Assembly (NCBI RefSeq): GCF_001315105.1 | Contig: NZ_BAZR01000005.1 | Coordinates: 1-64,000, forward strand | Direction of reading: 5' to 3' | Length of the DNA: 64,000 bases | Source of the DNA: Paenibacillus sp. JCM 10914 | GTDB lineage: Bacteria; Bacillota; Bacilli; Paenibacillales; Paenibacillaceae | Part shown: in pieces, positions 55,582-63,441 of the stretch | Layout: each line of letters starts with the position of its first letter | How positions within the stretch are numbered: the stretch's first letter is position 1 | Position numbers and translations under genes: made by a program | Notes under the pieces: model-generated | What the model saw: the letters and a program-made list of their open reading frames with translations, nothing else | Told to the model about the DNA's origin: nothing | Database searches by the model: none

Positions 55582-55600
55582 AGTTTCATTTAATGAAACT
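55582..55600 (-). promoter_or_regulatory. palindromic operator candidate upstream of the VOC gene
   Basis: AGTTTCATT-T-AATGAAACT is a perfect palindrome (9+1+9), and a further half-site AGTTTCA lies at 55602-55608. It sits immediately downstream of a TATAAT on the minus strand (plus 55610-55615), where a repressor would block initiation. The regulator is not identified. Confidence 0.5.
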
Positions 55601-55750
55601 AAGTTTCAAATTATAGTTCCATTTTATAGTAATTCTTAATAAAAATCCAGGTCTTTTTACTACTGCATTGGCATCCATAAGTTCTATTTTATTTATGTTT
55701 GGATAATTCTCCTATGCATTAATAACGTCTTGTTTATATGAAAACTACTC

Positions 55751-55882
55751 TTGCGTAAACGTTTGCGCATTTTATCGTTTCAACACACCAATTATCGATA
55801 GTAATCTTGTATGGTACACAGGGTTCATTTTGCCGCTGATATGAGAAATATGGACTAATACCAAGGATATAAAACGCTTTCA
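55751..55882 (+). promoter_or_regulatory. upstream LacI/CcpA-type operator-like sites for pulA
   Basis: TTGCGTAAACGTTTGCGCA (55751-55769) is a near-palindrome of LacI-family type. ATAAAACGCTTTCA (55869-55882) matches cre at 12 of 14 positions. Both lie upstream of the pulA promoter. The longer region 55616-55908 holds no recognisable gene. Confidence 0.45.
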
Positions 55883-55908
55883 GTTCGATGGAAATCAGTT
55901 ATTATGGA

Positions 55909-55956
55909 TTGACGTTCATCATGAGCGATACTACAATAAGAATGCAAACGTTTTCA
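55909..55956 (+). promoter_or_regulatory. pulA promoter with cre site at the start point
   Basis: TTGACG (55909-55914), 17-base spacer, TACAAT (55932-55937), predicted start near 55944. TGCAAACGTTTTCA (55943-55956) matches the cre consensus TGAAARCGYTWNCA at 13 of 14 positions and overlaps the start point. Another LacI-type sequence, TTGCGCAATCGTTTGCTCA, lies downstream at 56059-56077. Confidence 0.65.
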
Positions 55957-56122
55957 AATGTTTGGCATGCTGCTCCATGTCTTGAAATAAGATATTTAGC
56001 TACTCCGCACCTGGAATTATGCGTGACTTAGCTTGATAAACCTTAAGCATGCGGCAATTTGCGCAATCGTTTGCTCATCGAGAAAGTTACACCATTTTCA
56101 AAAGAAAAAGGAGGCTTACACA

Positions 56123-59100
56123 ATGAGCTTGGCTGCAAAACGCACGTGGTCCATCGTGATCATGGTTTCATTGATTTTATCTATGATCGGCATTCCCCCG
56201 GTTGAGGTACATGCCAACGCCGCGAATTCACAAGCGACGGCGAATGCGGATACTCCGATTCCCGCAGATCATTTGCGTGTTCATTACAACCGTTCGGATG
56301 CGAATTATAGCCCGATGGGACTGTGGATGTTTGATGATGTTGCGGCACCGTCCGTGAACTGGCCGGCAGGGGCCGTATCCTTTCCGCAGGGACAACTGGA
56401 CAGCTACGGAGCATTTGTCGACATTCCGCTGCAGGCCGCTGCCGCAAAAGTGGGAATCGTGGTCGTTGACCGTGTTAGCGGTGAGAAAGACGGGGGCGAC
56501 AAGCATGTAACATTCATCTCTCCAGAGTTGCAGGAAGTATGGCTTCAGGAAGGCTCAGACCGGGTATTTCATTTCGAACCGGCGAAGCTCCCGGCAGATA
56601 CGATACGCATTTATTATGAGCGACAGGATCAGCAATATGATTCATACGGACTGTGGATATGGGGAGATGACGTCGTAGCGCCTTCTCAGGACTGGCCGCA
56701 GGGTGCGACGATGTTTCAATCGAAGCAGGCTGGCCGTTATGGCGCCTATGTTGATATTCCGTTAAAGGCGGGAGCGCAGAAGCTGAACTTTCTCGTACTG
56801 GATCCGGCTAAAGGCGACGAAGGCAAAGATGCAGGAGACAAAGGGTTCGCTTTGGTGGACCGCTACCAACATCTCTTTATCAAACAAGGGGACGACACGG
56901 TTTATGTATCCCCGTTCGGCGAAGTGGCGACTGGCATGGTGTCCGCTGAAGTATTGGCTCCTGGCAAGCTTCAGTTAGGGTTAACGATGACGGACGGTTT
57001 AGAGCCGGATGCATTAAAGAACGAGTTACATATTAAGGATAAGGATGGCAATAAGGTGAACGTAAATCGAGTAAAAGTAAACGGAAACACAGCTGTGGAA
57101 GTGTCAGCCAAATTCACACAATCGCAATTACCGCTTGAGGTTACCTATGCCGGGAAGACGGTATCTGCCGCCTCGGGCTGGAGAATGATCGATGAACTGT
57201 ATGCTTACGATGGTGATGATCTTGGCGCGACCTATCAAGCCGGCGGCGTGCAGTTCAAGTTGTGGGCGCCTACGGCTACGGCCGTAACGGCGAATCTGTA
57301 CAGTAAGGATGATGCAACGAAATGGATCGGTAAAATTACTTTGCAGCAAGGGGATAAGGGGGTCTGGTCGGTTCAGTTGAAACCAGGCGCTCAGGGGATC
57401 TCCGACTTTCGAGGAATCTTCTATCAATACGAAGTGACCAACGACGGTGTTACCAAAAAAGTGCTGGACCCGTACGCCAAATCAATGGCGGAATTCCGAG
57501 TGAATACGAAGGGAGAGCCAGGTCCGGACGGGGATACGGTCGGCAAGGCCGCGATCGTTGATCTGAGCCAGACGAATCCTTCCGGATTCGGTTACGCGGA
57601 CATCCCAGGTTATGAAAAGCGGGAGGATGCGATCATCTGGGAGATTCACGTACGCGACTTCACCTCCGATCCTTCGATCGAGGATGATCTGCACAACGCT
57701 ACCTGGGGTTCGTACGCCGCTTTCGAGAAGAAGTTGGAGTACATTAAATCACTGGGTGTAACCCATGTCCAGTTGCTGCCCGTCATGGCTTGGTACTACG
57801 GTGATGAAGCAGCAATGAAGAACCGGGAACTGGAGTACTCGGCGAAGGATAACGAATATAACTGGGGTTATGACCCGCACAATTACTTCTCCCCTGACGG
57901 TGCCTATTCCGAAGATCCGAAAAACCCGGAGCTGCGCATACAGGAATTGAAGGCGATGATTCATGCGATTCATGAAGCGGAGATGGGCGTTGTCCTTGAT
58001 GTGGTATACACCCATATGGCGAAGGCTGATTTGCTGAATGACATCGTACCGAACTACTATGCCTTCCAGGATGCCAATGGCAAATTCATCGGCGGCTTTG
58101 GGAACAATCTGGCCACGAACCGGAAGATGGCGGAGAAGCTGATGGTGGATTCCGTCAAATATTGGTTCGAGGAATACAAAATCGACGGCATGCGCTGGGA
58201 TATGATGGGCGATGCAACCTATGAGTCGGTTCAGAACGCATATGATGCGGCGGCGGCTATCAATCCGCAAGCCTTGTTTATCGGCGAAGGCTGGGTAACC
58301 TTCGGCGGGCATCTGTCCGATCCTTCCTTGGAGGGTAAAGGGGCGGATCAGAACTGGATGGATAAGACAAATGACGTCGGGGTATTCTCGGACGAATTCC
58401 GTAACGAATTGAAGTCCGGCTTCGGCCACGAAGGCGAGCCGCGGTTCATTACAGGCGGAGCACGCGATATCAACACCATTTTCAACAATATTAAGGCACA
58501 GCCAAGCAATACCAAAGAAGATGATCCGGGCGACATGGTGCAGTATATTGAAGCGCATGACAACCTGCCGCTGTACGATATCATCGCGCAGTCGATTAAG
58601 AAGGACCCATCGATTGCCGCCAACGACTTGGAGATTCATAAGCGGATTCGTTTAGGTAATCTGATTACCTTAACTTCGCAAGGAACTGCGTTCCTCCATG
58701 CGGGTCAGGAGTATGGCCGGACAAAGCAATGGAAAGCCGCGGGCGTGCCGGAGCAGAAGTATCATGAATTAAAGGATGCTGCGGGTAAGACCTTTGGATA
58801 TTTTGTTCATGACTCTTATGATTCCTCCGATGCGATCAATATGTTCGATTGGGAGAAGGCGACCAACCAAACGAAATTCCCTGAGAATAATAAGACCCGC
58901 GAATATACAACCGGATTGATCGAGTTAAGAAAGTCATCCGATGCATTCCGTTTGGGCGACAAGTCTCTCGTGAATTCGAACGTGACCCTTCTGTCCATTC
59001 CGGAAGTGAAAGAACAGGATCTCGTCATTGCCTATAAGAATCGATCCACGGACGGAACCGGCAGTTACTACGTTTTGGTTAACGCCGATAAGCAAGCCAG

Positions 59101-59818
59101 AACGTTGTCGCTGAACGTAGACCTGACAGGTGGCACGGTATTGGTAGATAATCAAGTTGCCGGCACGACAGGGGTGCAAGAGCCATCTGGCTTTACGCTG
59201 ACTACCAACGCTATTAAGCTCGATCCTCTGACGGGTGTCGTGATTAAGCTCGATTCGTCTCTGGAACCGGATCCATCGCCATTTACCGATCTTGCGGGCC
59301 ATTGGGCAGAACAAGCGGTGAGGGAACTTGCTGCCAAGGGCATCGTGAAGGGGACGAGCGATAAGGCATTCAGCCCGGATCTGAAGCTGACCCGTGCCCA
59401 GCTCGCTGCGATGCTTGTACGTGCGCTGCAACTGGAAGGTACTAGTGATCGCCACATGTTCAAGGATGTGGATAGTGAGGCTTGGTACGCTAGCGCCGTT
59501 GCCGCTGCTCATCAACACGGATTAGTGAAAGGCAGAAGCGAGGATACGTTCGCGCCTCATGCTGTAGTTACGCGGGAGGAGCTGGCCGTCATGCTTAACC
59601 GCGCTTATGAACAGAAGGGGAACGCTTCTGCTTCAGGACCAATACCGAGCCTGAAGGATAAGCAGCAGATTTCGGCATGGGCTGCTCGCGAAGTGGAGGC
59701 CGCGTTGTCCCACGGATTGATGAAGGGGCGTACGAACGGTACATTTGCGCCTGGAGCAGCAACGACTCGTGCGGAGAGTGCACAGGCTGTACTGAATTTA
59801 CTTGGTCAACTCAAATAA
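56123..59818 (+). CDS. pulA: SLH-anchored type I pullulanase (GH13)
   Basis: 1231-residue secreted pullulanase that cuts alpha-1,6 bonds of pullulan and branched starch. Signal peptide (to about residue 36, HANAA), two CBM41 modules (about 48-150 and 153-268: LRVHYNRSDANYSPMGLWMF; IRIYYERQDQQYDSYGLWIWG), a linker domain, CBM48 (about 350-453), and a GH13 barrel. The pullulanase signature YNWGYDP is at residue 579; nucleophile D693 (GMRWDMMG), acid/base E722 (GEGW) and D813 (AHDN) are present. Three SLH motifs close the protein (about 1053-1231). ATG 56123 follows AAGGAGG; an upstream GTG-type frame start at 56033 has no ribosome site. Probably repressed by CcpA. Confidence 0.93.
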   Translation: MSLAAKRTWSIVIMVSLILSMIGIPPVEVHANAANSQATANADTPIPADHLRVHYNRSDANYSPMGLWMFDDVAAPSVNWPAGAVSFPQGQLDSYGAFVDIPLQAAAAKVGIVVVDRVSGEKDGGDKHVTFISPELQEVWLQEGSDRVFHFEPAKLPADTIRIYYERQDQQYDSYGLWIWGDDVVAPSQDWPQGATMFQSKQAGRYGAYVDIPLKAGAQKLNFLVLDPAKGDEGKDAGDKGFALVDRYQHLFIKQGDDTVYVSPFGEVATGMVSAEVLAPGKLQLGLTMTDGLEPDALKNELHIKDKDGNKVNVNRVKVNGNTAVEVSAKFTQSQLPLEVTYAGKTVSAASGWRMIDELYAYDGDDLGATYQAGGVQFKLWAPTATAVTANLYSKDDATKWIGKITLQQGDKGVWSVQLKPGAQGISDFRGIFYQYEVTNDGVTKKVLDPYAKSMAEFRVNTKGEPGPDGDTVGKAAIVDLSQTNPSGFGYADIPGYEKREDAIIWEIHVRDFTSDPSIEDDLHNATWGSYAAFEKKLEYIKSLGVTHVQLLPVMAWYYGDEAAMKNRELEYSAKDNEYNWGYDPHNYFSPDGAYSEDPKNPELRIQELKAMIHAIHEAEMGVVLDVVYTHMAKADLLNDIVPNYYAFQDANGKFIGGFGNNLATNRKMAEKLMVDSVKYWFEEYKIDGMRWDMMGDATYESVQNAYDAAAAINPQALFIGEGWVTFGGHLSDPSLEGKGADQNWMDKTNDVGVFSDEFRNELKSGFGHEGEPRFITGGARDINTIFNNIKAQPSNTKEDDPGDMVQYIEAHDNLPLYDIIAQSIKKDPSIAANDLEIHKRIRLGNLITLTSQGTAFLHAGQEYGRTKQWKAAGVPEQKYHELKDAAGKTFGYFVHDSYDSSDAINMFDWEKATNQTKFPENNKTREYTTGLIELRKSSDAFRLGDKSLVNSNVTLLSIPEVKEQDLVIAYKNRSTDGTGSYYVLVNADKQARTLSLNVDLTGGTVLVDNQVAGTTGVQEPSGFTLTTNAIKLDPLTGVVIKLDSSLEPDPSPFTDLAGHWAEQAVRELAAKGIVKGTSDKAFSPDLKLTRAQLAAMLVRALQLEGTSDRHMFKDVDSEAWYASAVAAAHQHGLVKGRSEDTFAPHAVVTREELAVMLNRAYEQKGNASASGPIPSLKDKQQISAWAAREVEAALSHGLMKGRTNGTFAPGAATTRAESAQAVLNLLGQLK

Positions 59819-59852
59819 CCTTAGCTATGATGTGAAATGACATATACGCGTG

Positions 59853-59890
59853 AAAAGAGCTGTCGGGAGAGATGCCGATGGCTCTTTTTT
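59853..59890 (+). terminator. terminator after pulA
   Basis: AAAAGAGC/GCTCTTTT outer pairs with inner TGTCGG/CCGATG pairing (two G-T), then T7. Confidence 0.75.
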
Positions 59891-59943
59891 TATTTGCACG
59901 AATTGCAGATCAATGTGCTGGGGGAGGCAATGATATGAAAATA

Positions 59944-59997
59944 TTGACACTGCATTTACAATTCCAGTATTTCCCGTTTACAATTCGCTCCTATAAT
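59944..59997 (+). promoter_or_regulatory. PhoP-box-like array and -10 before the propeller protein and pst genes
   Basis: Hexamers at exact 11-base spacing: TTGACA (59944), TTTACA (59955), AGTATT (59966), TTTACA (59977). Two match the B. subtilis PhoP consensus TT(A/T/C)ACA, one is a near match and one is poor. TATAAT lies at 59992-59997. This is the layout of a PhoP-activated promoter, and phosphate genes follow. Confidence 0.55.
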
Positions 59998-60049
59998 AAC
60001 AATCAGATGAGATATTTTACCATTAGCGAAGAGAAGGGTGACAAATTCC

Positions 60050-61459
60050 ATGTCGATGAAAAAAACATTCATGGTTACAGCGGTCGCAGCCGTATTAACT
60101 ACCTCGGTCGTCGGTTCAGTATCTGCCGCACCGGCAGTTTCTGCATCAGGAACCAAATCAGTTGCAGTCCAAGTACAACAAACCAAGTACCGCATTAACG
60201 GAAGCGAGGCAGCGATTCGTTCGATCATCCAACAAGGGGAGACTCTCGTTTCGGTGCGCGATATGATCAAAGCGGTCGGTGCTCAGGCTGAAGTAGCCAA
60301 AGGCGTGACTACTGTCAAACTGAACGGTCATACCCTCGTCTTAAAGAACAACTCTTCGCAGATTAAGGCAGATGGTGTTACAACGACTCTAGCTCAGCCA
60401 GTCACGGTCATAACCGGAACGAGTTACATAGCATTGCGCCCGTTCGTATCTCTGCTTGGCGGTACGATTGGCAAGCGTGCGGGTGTGCTGGAGATTAGCA
60501 CGATACCCTTGTTGGCAGACGCTGAGAATCCTCGATTTGCAGGTACGGGCAAGCTGATTGTGTCCCGTAGCGACGAGCAGGGGAGAACCGATTATCTGGT
60601 CGATACCACGAGCGGTAAGTCTGAACTGCTGCTGACAACAAGCGGCGGATCGGATCTGGTCGTGTCACGAAGCGGCGAACAGGCAGCCTACACGGATGCG
60701 GAAGGTGCAGTGTATGTACTGGATCTCAGGAGTAAGGCATCCCGCCTGATTACAAAGGATACGAGCATTAAGCCGGAGCTGGTCTGGTCCGCGGACAGCC
60801 GCGCCATTTATTTCTTGCAAGGGGATAAAGGATCGGTTATCGCCAAGCTGGACGTAACGGAGGGCACGATTACCAAGGTTGTGGAAGACAAGGTCGATTA
60901 TAAGGAGAACCTTAGCGTCTCGGCAGACGGGAAGAAGTTCGTCTATACCGTAACGACACTCGGGACCGTCACCTCGGATGCGACGAATGTCGACGAGGAT
61001 AACGTATCGATTGATTTTTCCTCCAATCAACAACAGATCTATTCGTTTAACATCGGTGGATCGAAACTGGAGGCCGTAAAGTTGACGACATCCTCAGACG
61101 ACAAAGTGTTTGTATGGTCCAGAGATGGACTGAAGGCGTACTACGTAAGTATTCCGTCCACAGATGATCAAGCGACGCTCTTGTCCGTCGACGCATCGCA
61201 AAAGCCTTCGAGAGTCTTCGCCGATTACGATGTGGAACAAGTGCTTCTGGCTGGCGGAATTCTGTATGTGCTGGCCGCCCAAGACGACAGCAACAGCGTG
61301 ATTTATTCGATCGATACCCTGACGGGCAAACAGACGAAGCTGTACACCGTATCGGCTGACGTTTCGGCGATCGCCGTTGCAGACTCACAAATCGCGATCG
61401 TGGAGAACGGCCGGGTCTTGGTCCATGCAGGCAACAGCTGGAGAGCGGTTACGAAGTAA
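60050..61459 (+). CDS. copper amine oxidase N-domain / TolB-like propeller protein
   Basis: About 469-residue exported protein. Signal peptide (MSMKKTFMVTAVAAVLTTSVVGSVSA), then a copper-amine-oxidase N-terminal-like domain (about residues 45-150: YRINGSEAAI, LVSVRDMIKAVGA, SYIALRPFVSLLGGTI). The remaining ~300 residues form a beta-propeller-like run of WD40/TolB-style blades (LVWSADSRAIYFL, LSVSADGKKFVYTV, FVWSRDGLKAYYV). No enzyme motif is seen. It lies 65 bases upstream of pstS with no terminator between, so it is probably co-transcribed with pst and may sense or bind something in phosphate starvation (inference). ATG 60050 is taken as start; GTG 60038 is too near the ribosome site. Confidence 0.72.
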   Translation: MSMKKTFMVTAVAAVLTTSVVGSVSAAPAVSASGTKSVAVQVQQTKYRINGSEAAIRSIIQQGETLVSVRDMIKAVGAQAEVAKGVTTVKLNGHTLVLKNNSSQIKADGVTTTLAQPVTVITGTSYIALRPFVSLLGGTIGKRAGVLEISTIPLLADAENPRFAGTGKLIVSRSDEQGRTDYLVDTTSGKSELLLTTSGGSDLVVSRSGEQAAYTDAEGAVYVLDLRSKASRLITKDTSIKPELVWSADSRAIYFLQGDKGSVIAKLDVTEGTITKVVEDKVDYKENLSVSADGKKFVYTVTTLGTVTSDATNVDEDNVSIDFSSNQQQIYSFNIGGSKLEAVKLTTSSDDKVFVWSRDGLKAYYVSIPSTDDQATLLSVDASQKPSRVFADYDVEQVLLAGGILYVLAAQDDSNSVIYSIDTLTGKQTKLYTVSADVSAIAVADSQIAIVENGRVLVHAGNSWRAVTK

Positions 61460-61524
61460 GAACCTTTTCCTTAACTGATTTATATATGATGAAGCTTTCC
61501 TAATTTGAGAGGAGAATATAAACG

Positions 61525-62379
61525 ATGAAAAAATGGATGAAATCCCTGACGGCGATCATGATGGCTGTCTCCCTGATCAGTACTGCTGCGCCTTCAGCCG
61601 AAGCAAAGAGTAATCTCAAAGGCAATATCGTCATTAACGGTTCCTCGGCCTTGCTCCCGTTGACCCTTCAGGCTGCAAGCGAGTTTAAGAAAGAGAATCC
61701 GAAGGTTAAAATTTCCGCTTCCGCCGCCGGTTCGATTACCGGGCCGCAGTCGGTTCGCAAAGGCATCGCCGATATCGGGGCCGTGGATTGGGACGCTTCG
61801 AAGAACGTACCGGGCTTCAACAAATTCGATGGTTTGGTAGCCAACCCGGTGGCTGTAACGGTCTTCGCCGCTGTAGTGAATCCGAACGTGGGAGTAAGCA
61901 GCTTGACAACCAAGCAGTTGCAGGACATTTTCTCCGGCAAAGTGACGAACTGGAAGGAAGTTGGCGGCTCGGATGCCAAAATCGTCGTCGTGAACCGCAA
62001 GTTCGGTTCCGGTACACGGGTTAACTTCCAACAGAAAGCGCTGGACGGCAAGGAGTTCATGAACAAAGGCGATAATTACAAGGAGGTCGGCTCCAGCGGC
62101 GATATGAAAACAAGCATCGAGACGACGCCGAATGCCATTGGTTATATTGACCTTCCGTACGTTACCAGCAAGATGAAAGCTTTGTCAATCAACGGTGTGG
62201 CGCCAACCGAGAAGAACGTCTTGAACGGCAGCTATAAGGTATGGGGCATCGGCTACTACATGACCAAGGGTCAGCCAACCGGTGCGACCAAGGCGTTCAT
62301 CGAGTATATCCAGAGCAGCAAATTCCAGAATGGTTCCCTGAAGAAGCTGAAATTCATTCCGCTTTCTGCTGTGAAATAA
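61525..62379 (+). CDS. pstS: phosphate ABC transporter substrate-binding protein
   Basis: 284-residue phosphate-binding protein. Features: NGSSALLPLTLQAASEF (phosphate loop), GSITGPQSVRKGIADIGAVDWDAS, VVNPNVGVSSLTTKQLQDIFSGKVTNWKEVGG, and RKFGSGTRVNF, all typical of PstS. The signal peptide ends SAEAK (signal peptidase I type) and the whole protein has no Cys, so it lacks the lipobox that normally anchors PstS in Gram-positive bacteria. GAGAGGAG precedes ATG 61525. Followed by pstC and pstA after a short hairpin. Confidence 0.92.
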   Translation: MKKWMKSLTAIMMAVSLISTAAPSAEAKSNLKGNIVINGSSALLPLTLQAASEFKKENPKVKISASAAGSITGPQSVRKGIADIGAVDWDASKNVPGFNKFDGLVANPVAVTVFAAVVNPNVGVSSLTTKQLQDIFSGKVTNWKEVGGSDAKIVVVNRKFGSGTRVNFQQKALDGKEFMNKGDNYKEVGSSGDMKTSIETTPNAIGYIDLPYVTSKMKALSINGVAPTEKNVLNGSYKVWGIGYYMTKGQPTGATKAFIEYIQSSKFQNGSLKKLKFIPLSAVK

Positions 62380-62420
62380 ACAGGGCATTCGGTATCCGCT
62401 CGTCTCAACATGAAAGGGTT

Positions 62421-62454
62421 AGCCAGCTACAGCGCAGCGACGCTAAAGCTGGCT
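62421..62454 (+). terminator. hairpin between pstS and pstC
   Basis: AGCCAGCT/AGCTGGCT stem (62421-62428, 62447-62454) with inner GCG/CGC pairing and a CTTCTCC tail without a long T tract. Probably an mRNA-processing or attenuation hairpin that favours PstS production. Confidence 0.45.
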
Positions 62455-62478
62455 TCTCCATGTGAAAGGAAGAACCCT

Positions 62479-63441
62479 ATGATCGATATGAATCCATCCA
62501 AGGACCATAAAGCAGTGGCAGACACGGGTCAAAGCTTCGTCCAGGTATCCGGAGCCAAGTTCGACCGCAAAGCGCGTCTTCGCTGGTCCAATCAGCTGTT
62601 CCGCTGGGTCTGCATCGGCAGCGCCTTATTCGTGTGCCTCGTATTGTTATGCATCTTGGTCCTGATGCTCCAGACGGGCATTCTGACTTTCTCCAACGTT
62701 TCGTTAACCGAATTCTTCTTCTCCACGAATTGGGACCCGGAGAATGATCACTACGGTGCGCTTACCTTTATTCTCGGTACGCTCGCGCTAACCAGCCTTA
62801 CGATGCTGATCTCGATTCCAATCTCCGTCGCGATTGCCGTATTCCTGGCGGAAATGACGCCGAAATGGCTACGAAATCTGCTGCGGCCCGTGCTTGACCT
62901 GCTGGTTGGGATTCCTTCGGTGGTGTATGGCTATCTGGGGTTAACCCTGCTTATCCCTTGGCTGCGAGACATAAGCGGGCATGATCTGGCCGACGGTCTG
63001 CTCGCGGCATCGATCGTCCTGACGATCATGGTGCTGCCGACGATCAGCCGGATCAGCGATGACGCCATCTCCGCTGTGCCGAACCAATATCGCGATGCTG
63101 CGTATGCGCTCGGCACGAATCGGTTCCAGACGGTGATCCGCGTTGTGCTGCCAGCAGCGCGCAGCGGCATCACATATGCTGTGATTCTGGGCATGGCCCG
63201 CGCGATTGGCGAGACGATGGCCGTTGTGATGGTCATCGGCAACACCGCGCAGCTGCCGAACAGCCTGTTTACACCGACGGCGGTGCTGACAAGTAACATC
63301 GTCATGCAGATTTCAAGCGTGGAATTCGAGTCGACCTGGAATTATGGCCTATATATGATGGGCTTTATTTTGCTGGCGATCTCGCTGCTGATGATTGTAG
63401 CTGTAAGAACGCTCCAGAAGAGAGGGGGGCGCTACTCATGA
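62479..63441 (+). CDS. pstC: phosphate ABC transporter permease PstC
   Basis: 320-residue inner-membrane permease. TM1 at residues about 45-70 (IGSALFVCLVLLCILVLML), then FFFSTNWDPENDHYGAL, LLVGIPSVVYGYLGLTLL, the coupling motif YRDAAYALGTNRFQTVIRVVLPAA, and GMARAIGETMAVVMVIG, all family hallmarks. ATG 62479 is preferred because AAAGGAAG lies upstream; an earlier in-frame ATG at 62410 would read through the intergenic hairpin. Its stop overlaps the pstA start (ATGA). Confidence 0.93.
   Translation: MIDMNPSKDHKAVADTGQSFVQVSGAKFDRKARLRWSNQLFRWVCIGSALFVCLVLLCILVLMLQTGILTFSNVSLTEFFFSTNWDPENDHYGALTFILGTLALTSLTMLISIPISVAIAVFLAEMTPKWLRNLLRPVLDLLVGIPSVVYGYLGLTLLIPWLRDISGHDLADGLLAASIVLTIMVLPTISRISDDAISAVPNQYRDAAYALGTNRFQTVIRVVLPAARSGITYAVILGMARAIGETMAVVMVIGNTAQLPNSLFTPTAVLTSNIVMQISSVEFESTWNYGLYMMGFILLAISLLMIVAVRTLQKRGGRYS

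Noticed and set aside
57749..58639. 296-codon open frame antisense to pulA
   Set aside because: Covers the GH13 catalytic motifs of pulA on the other strand; no independent support.
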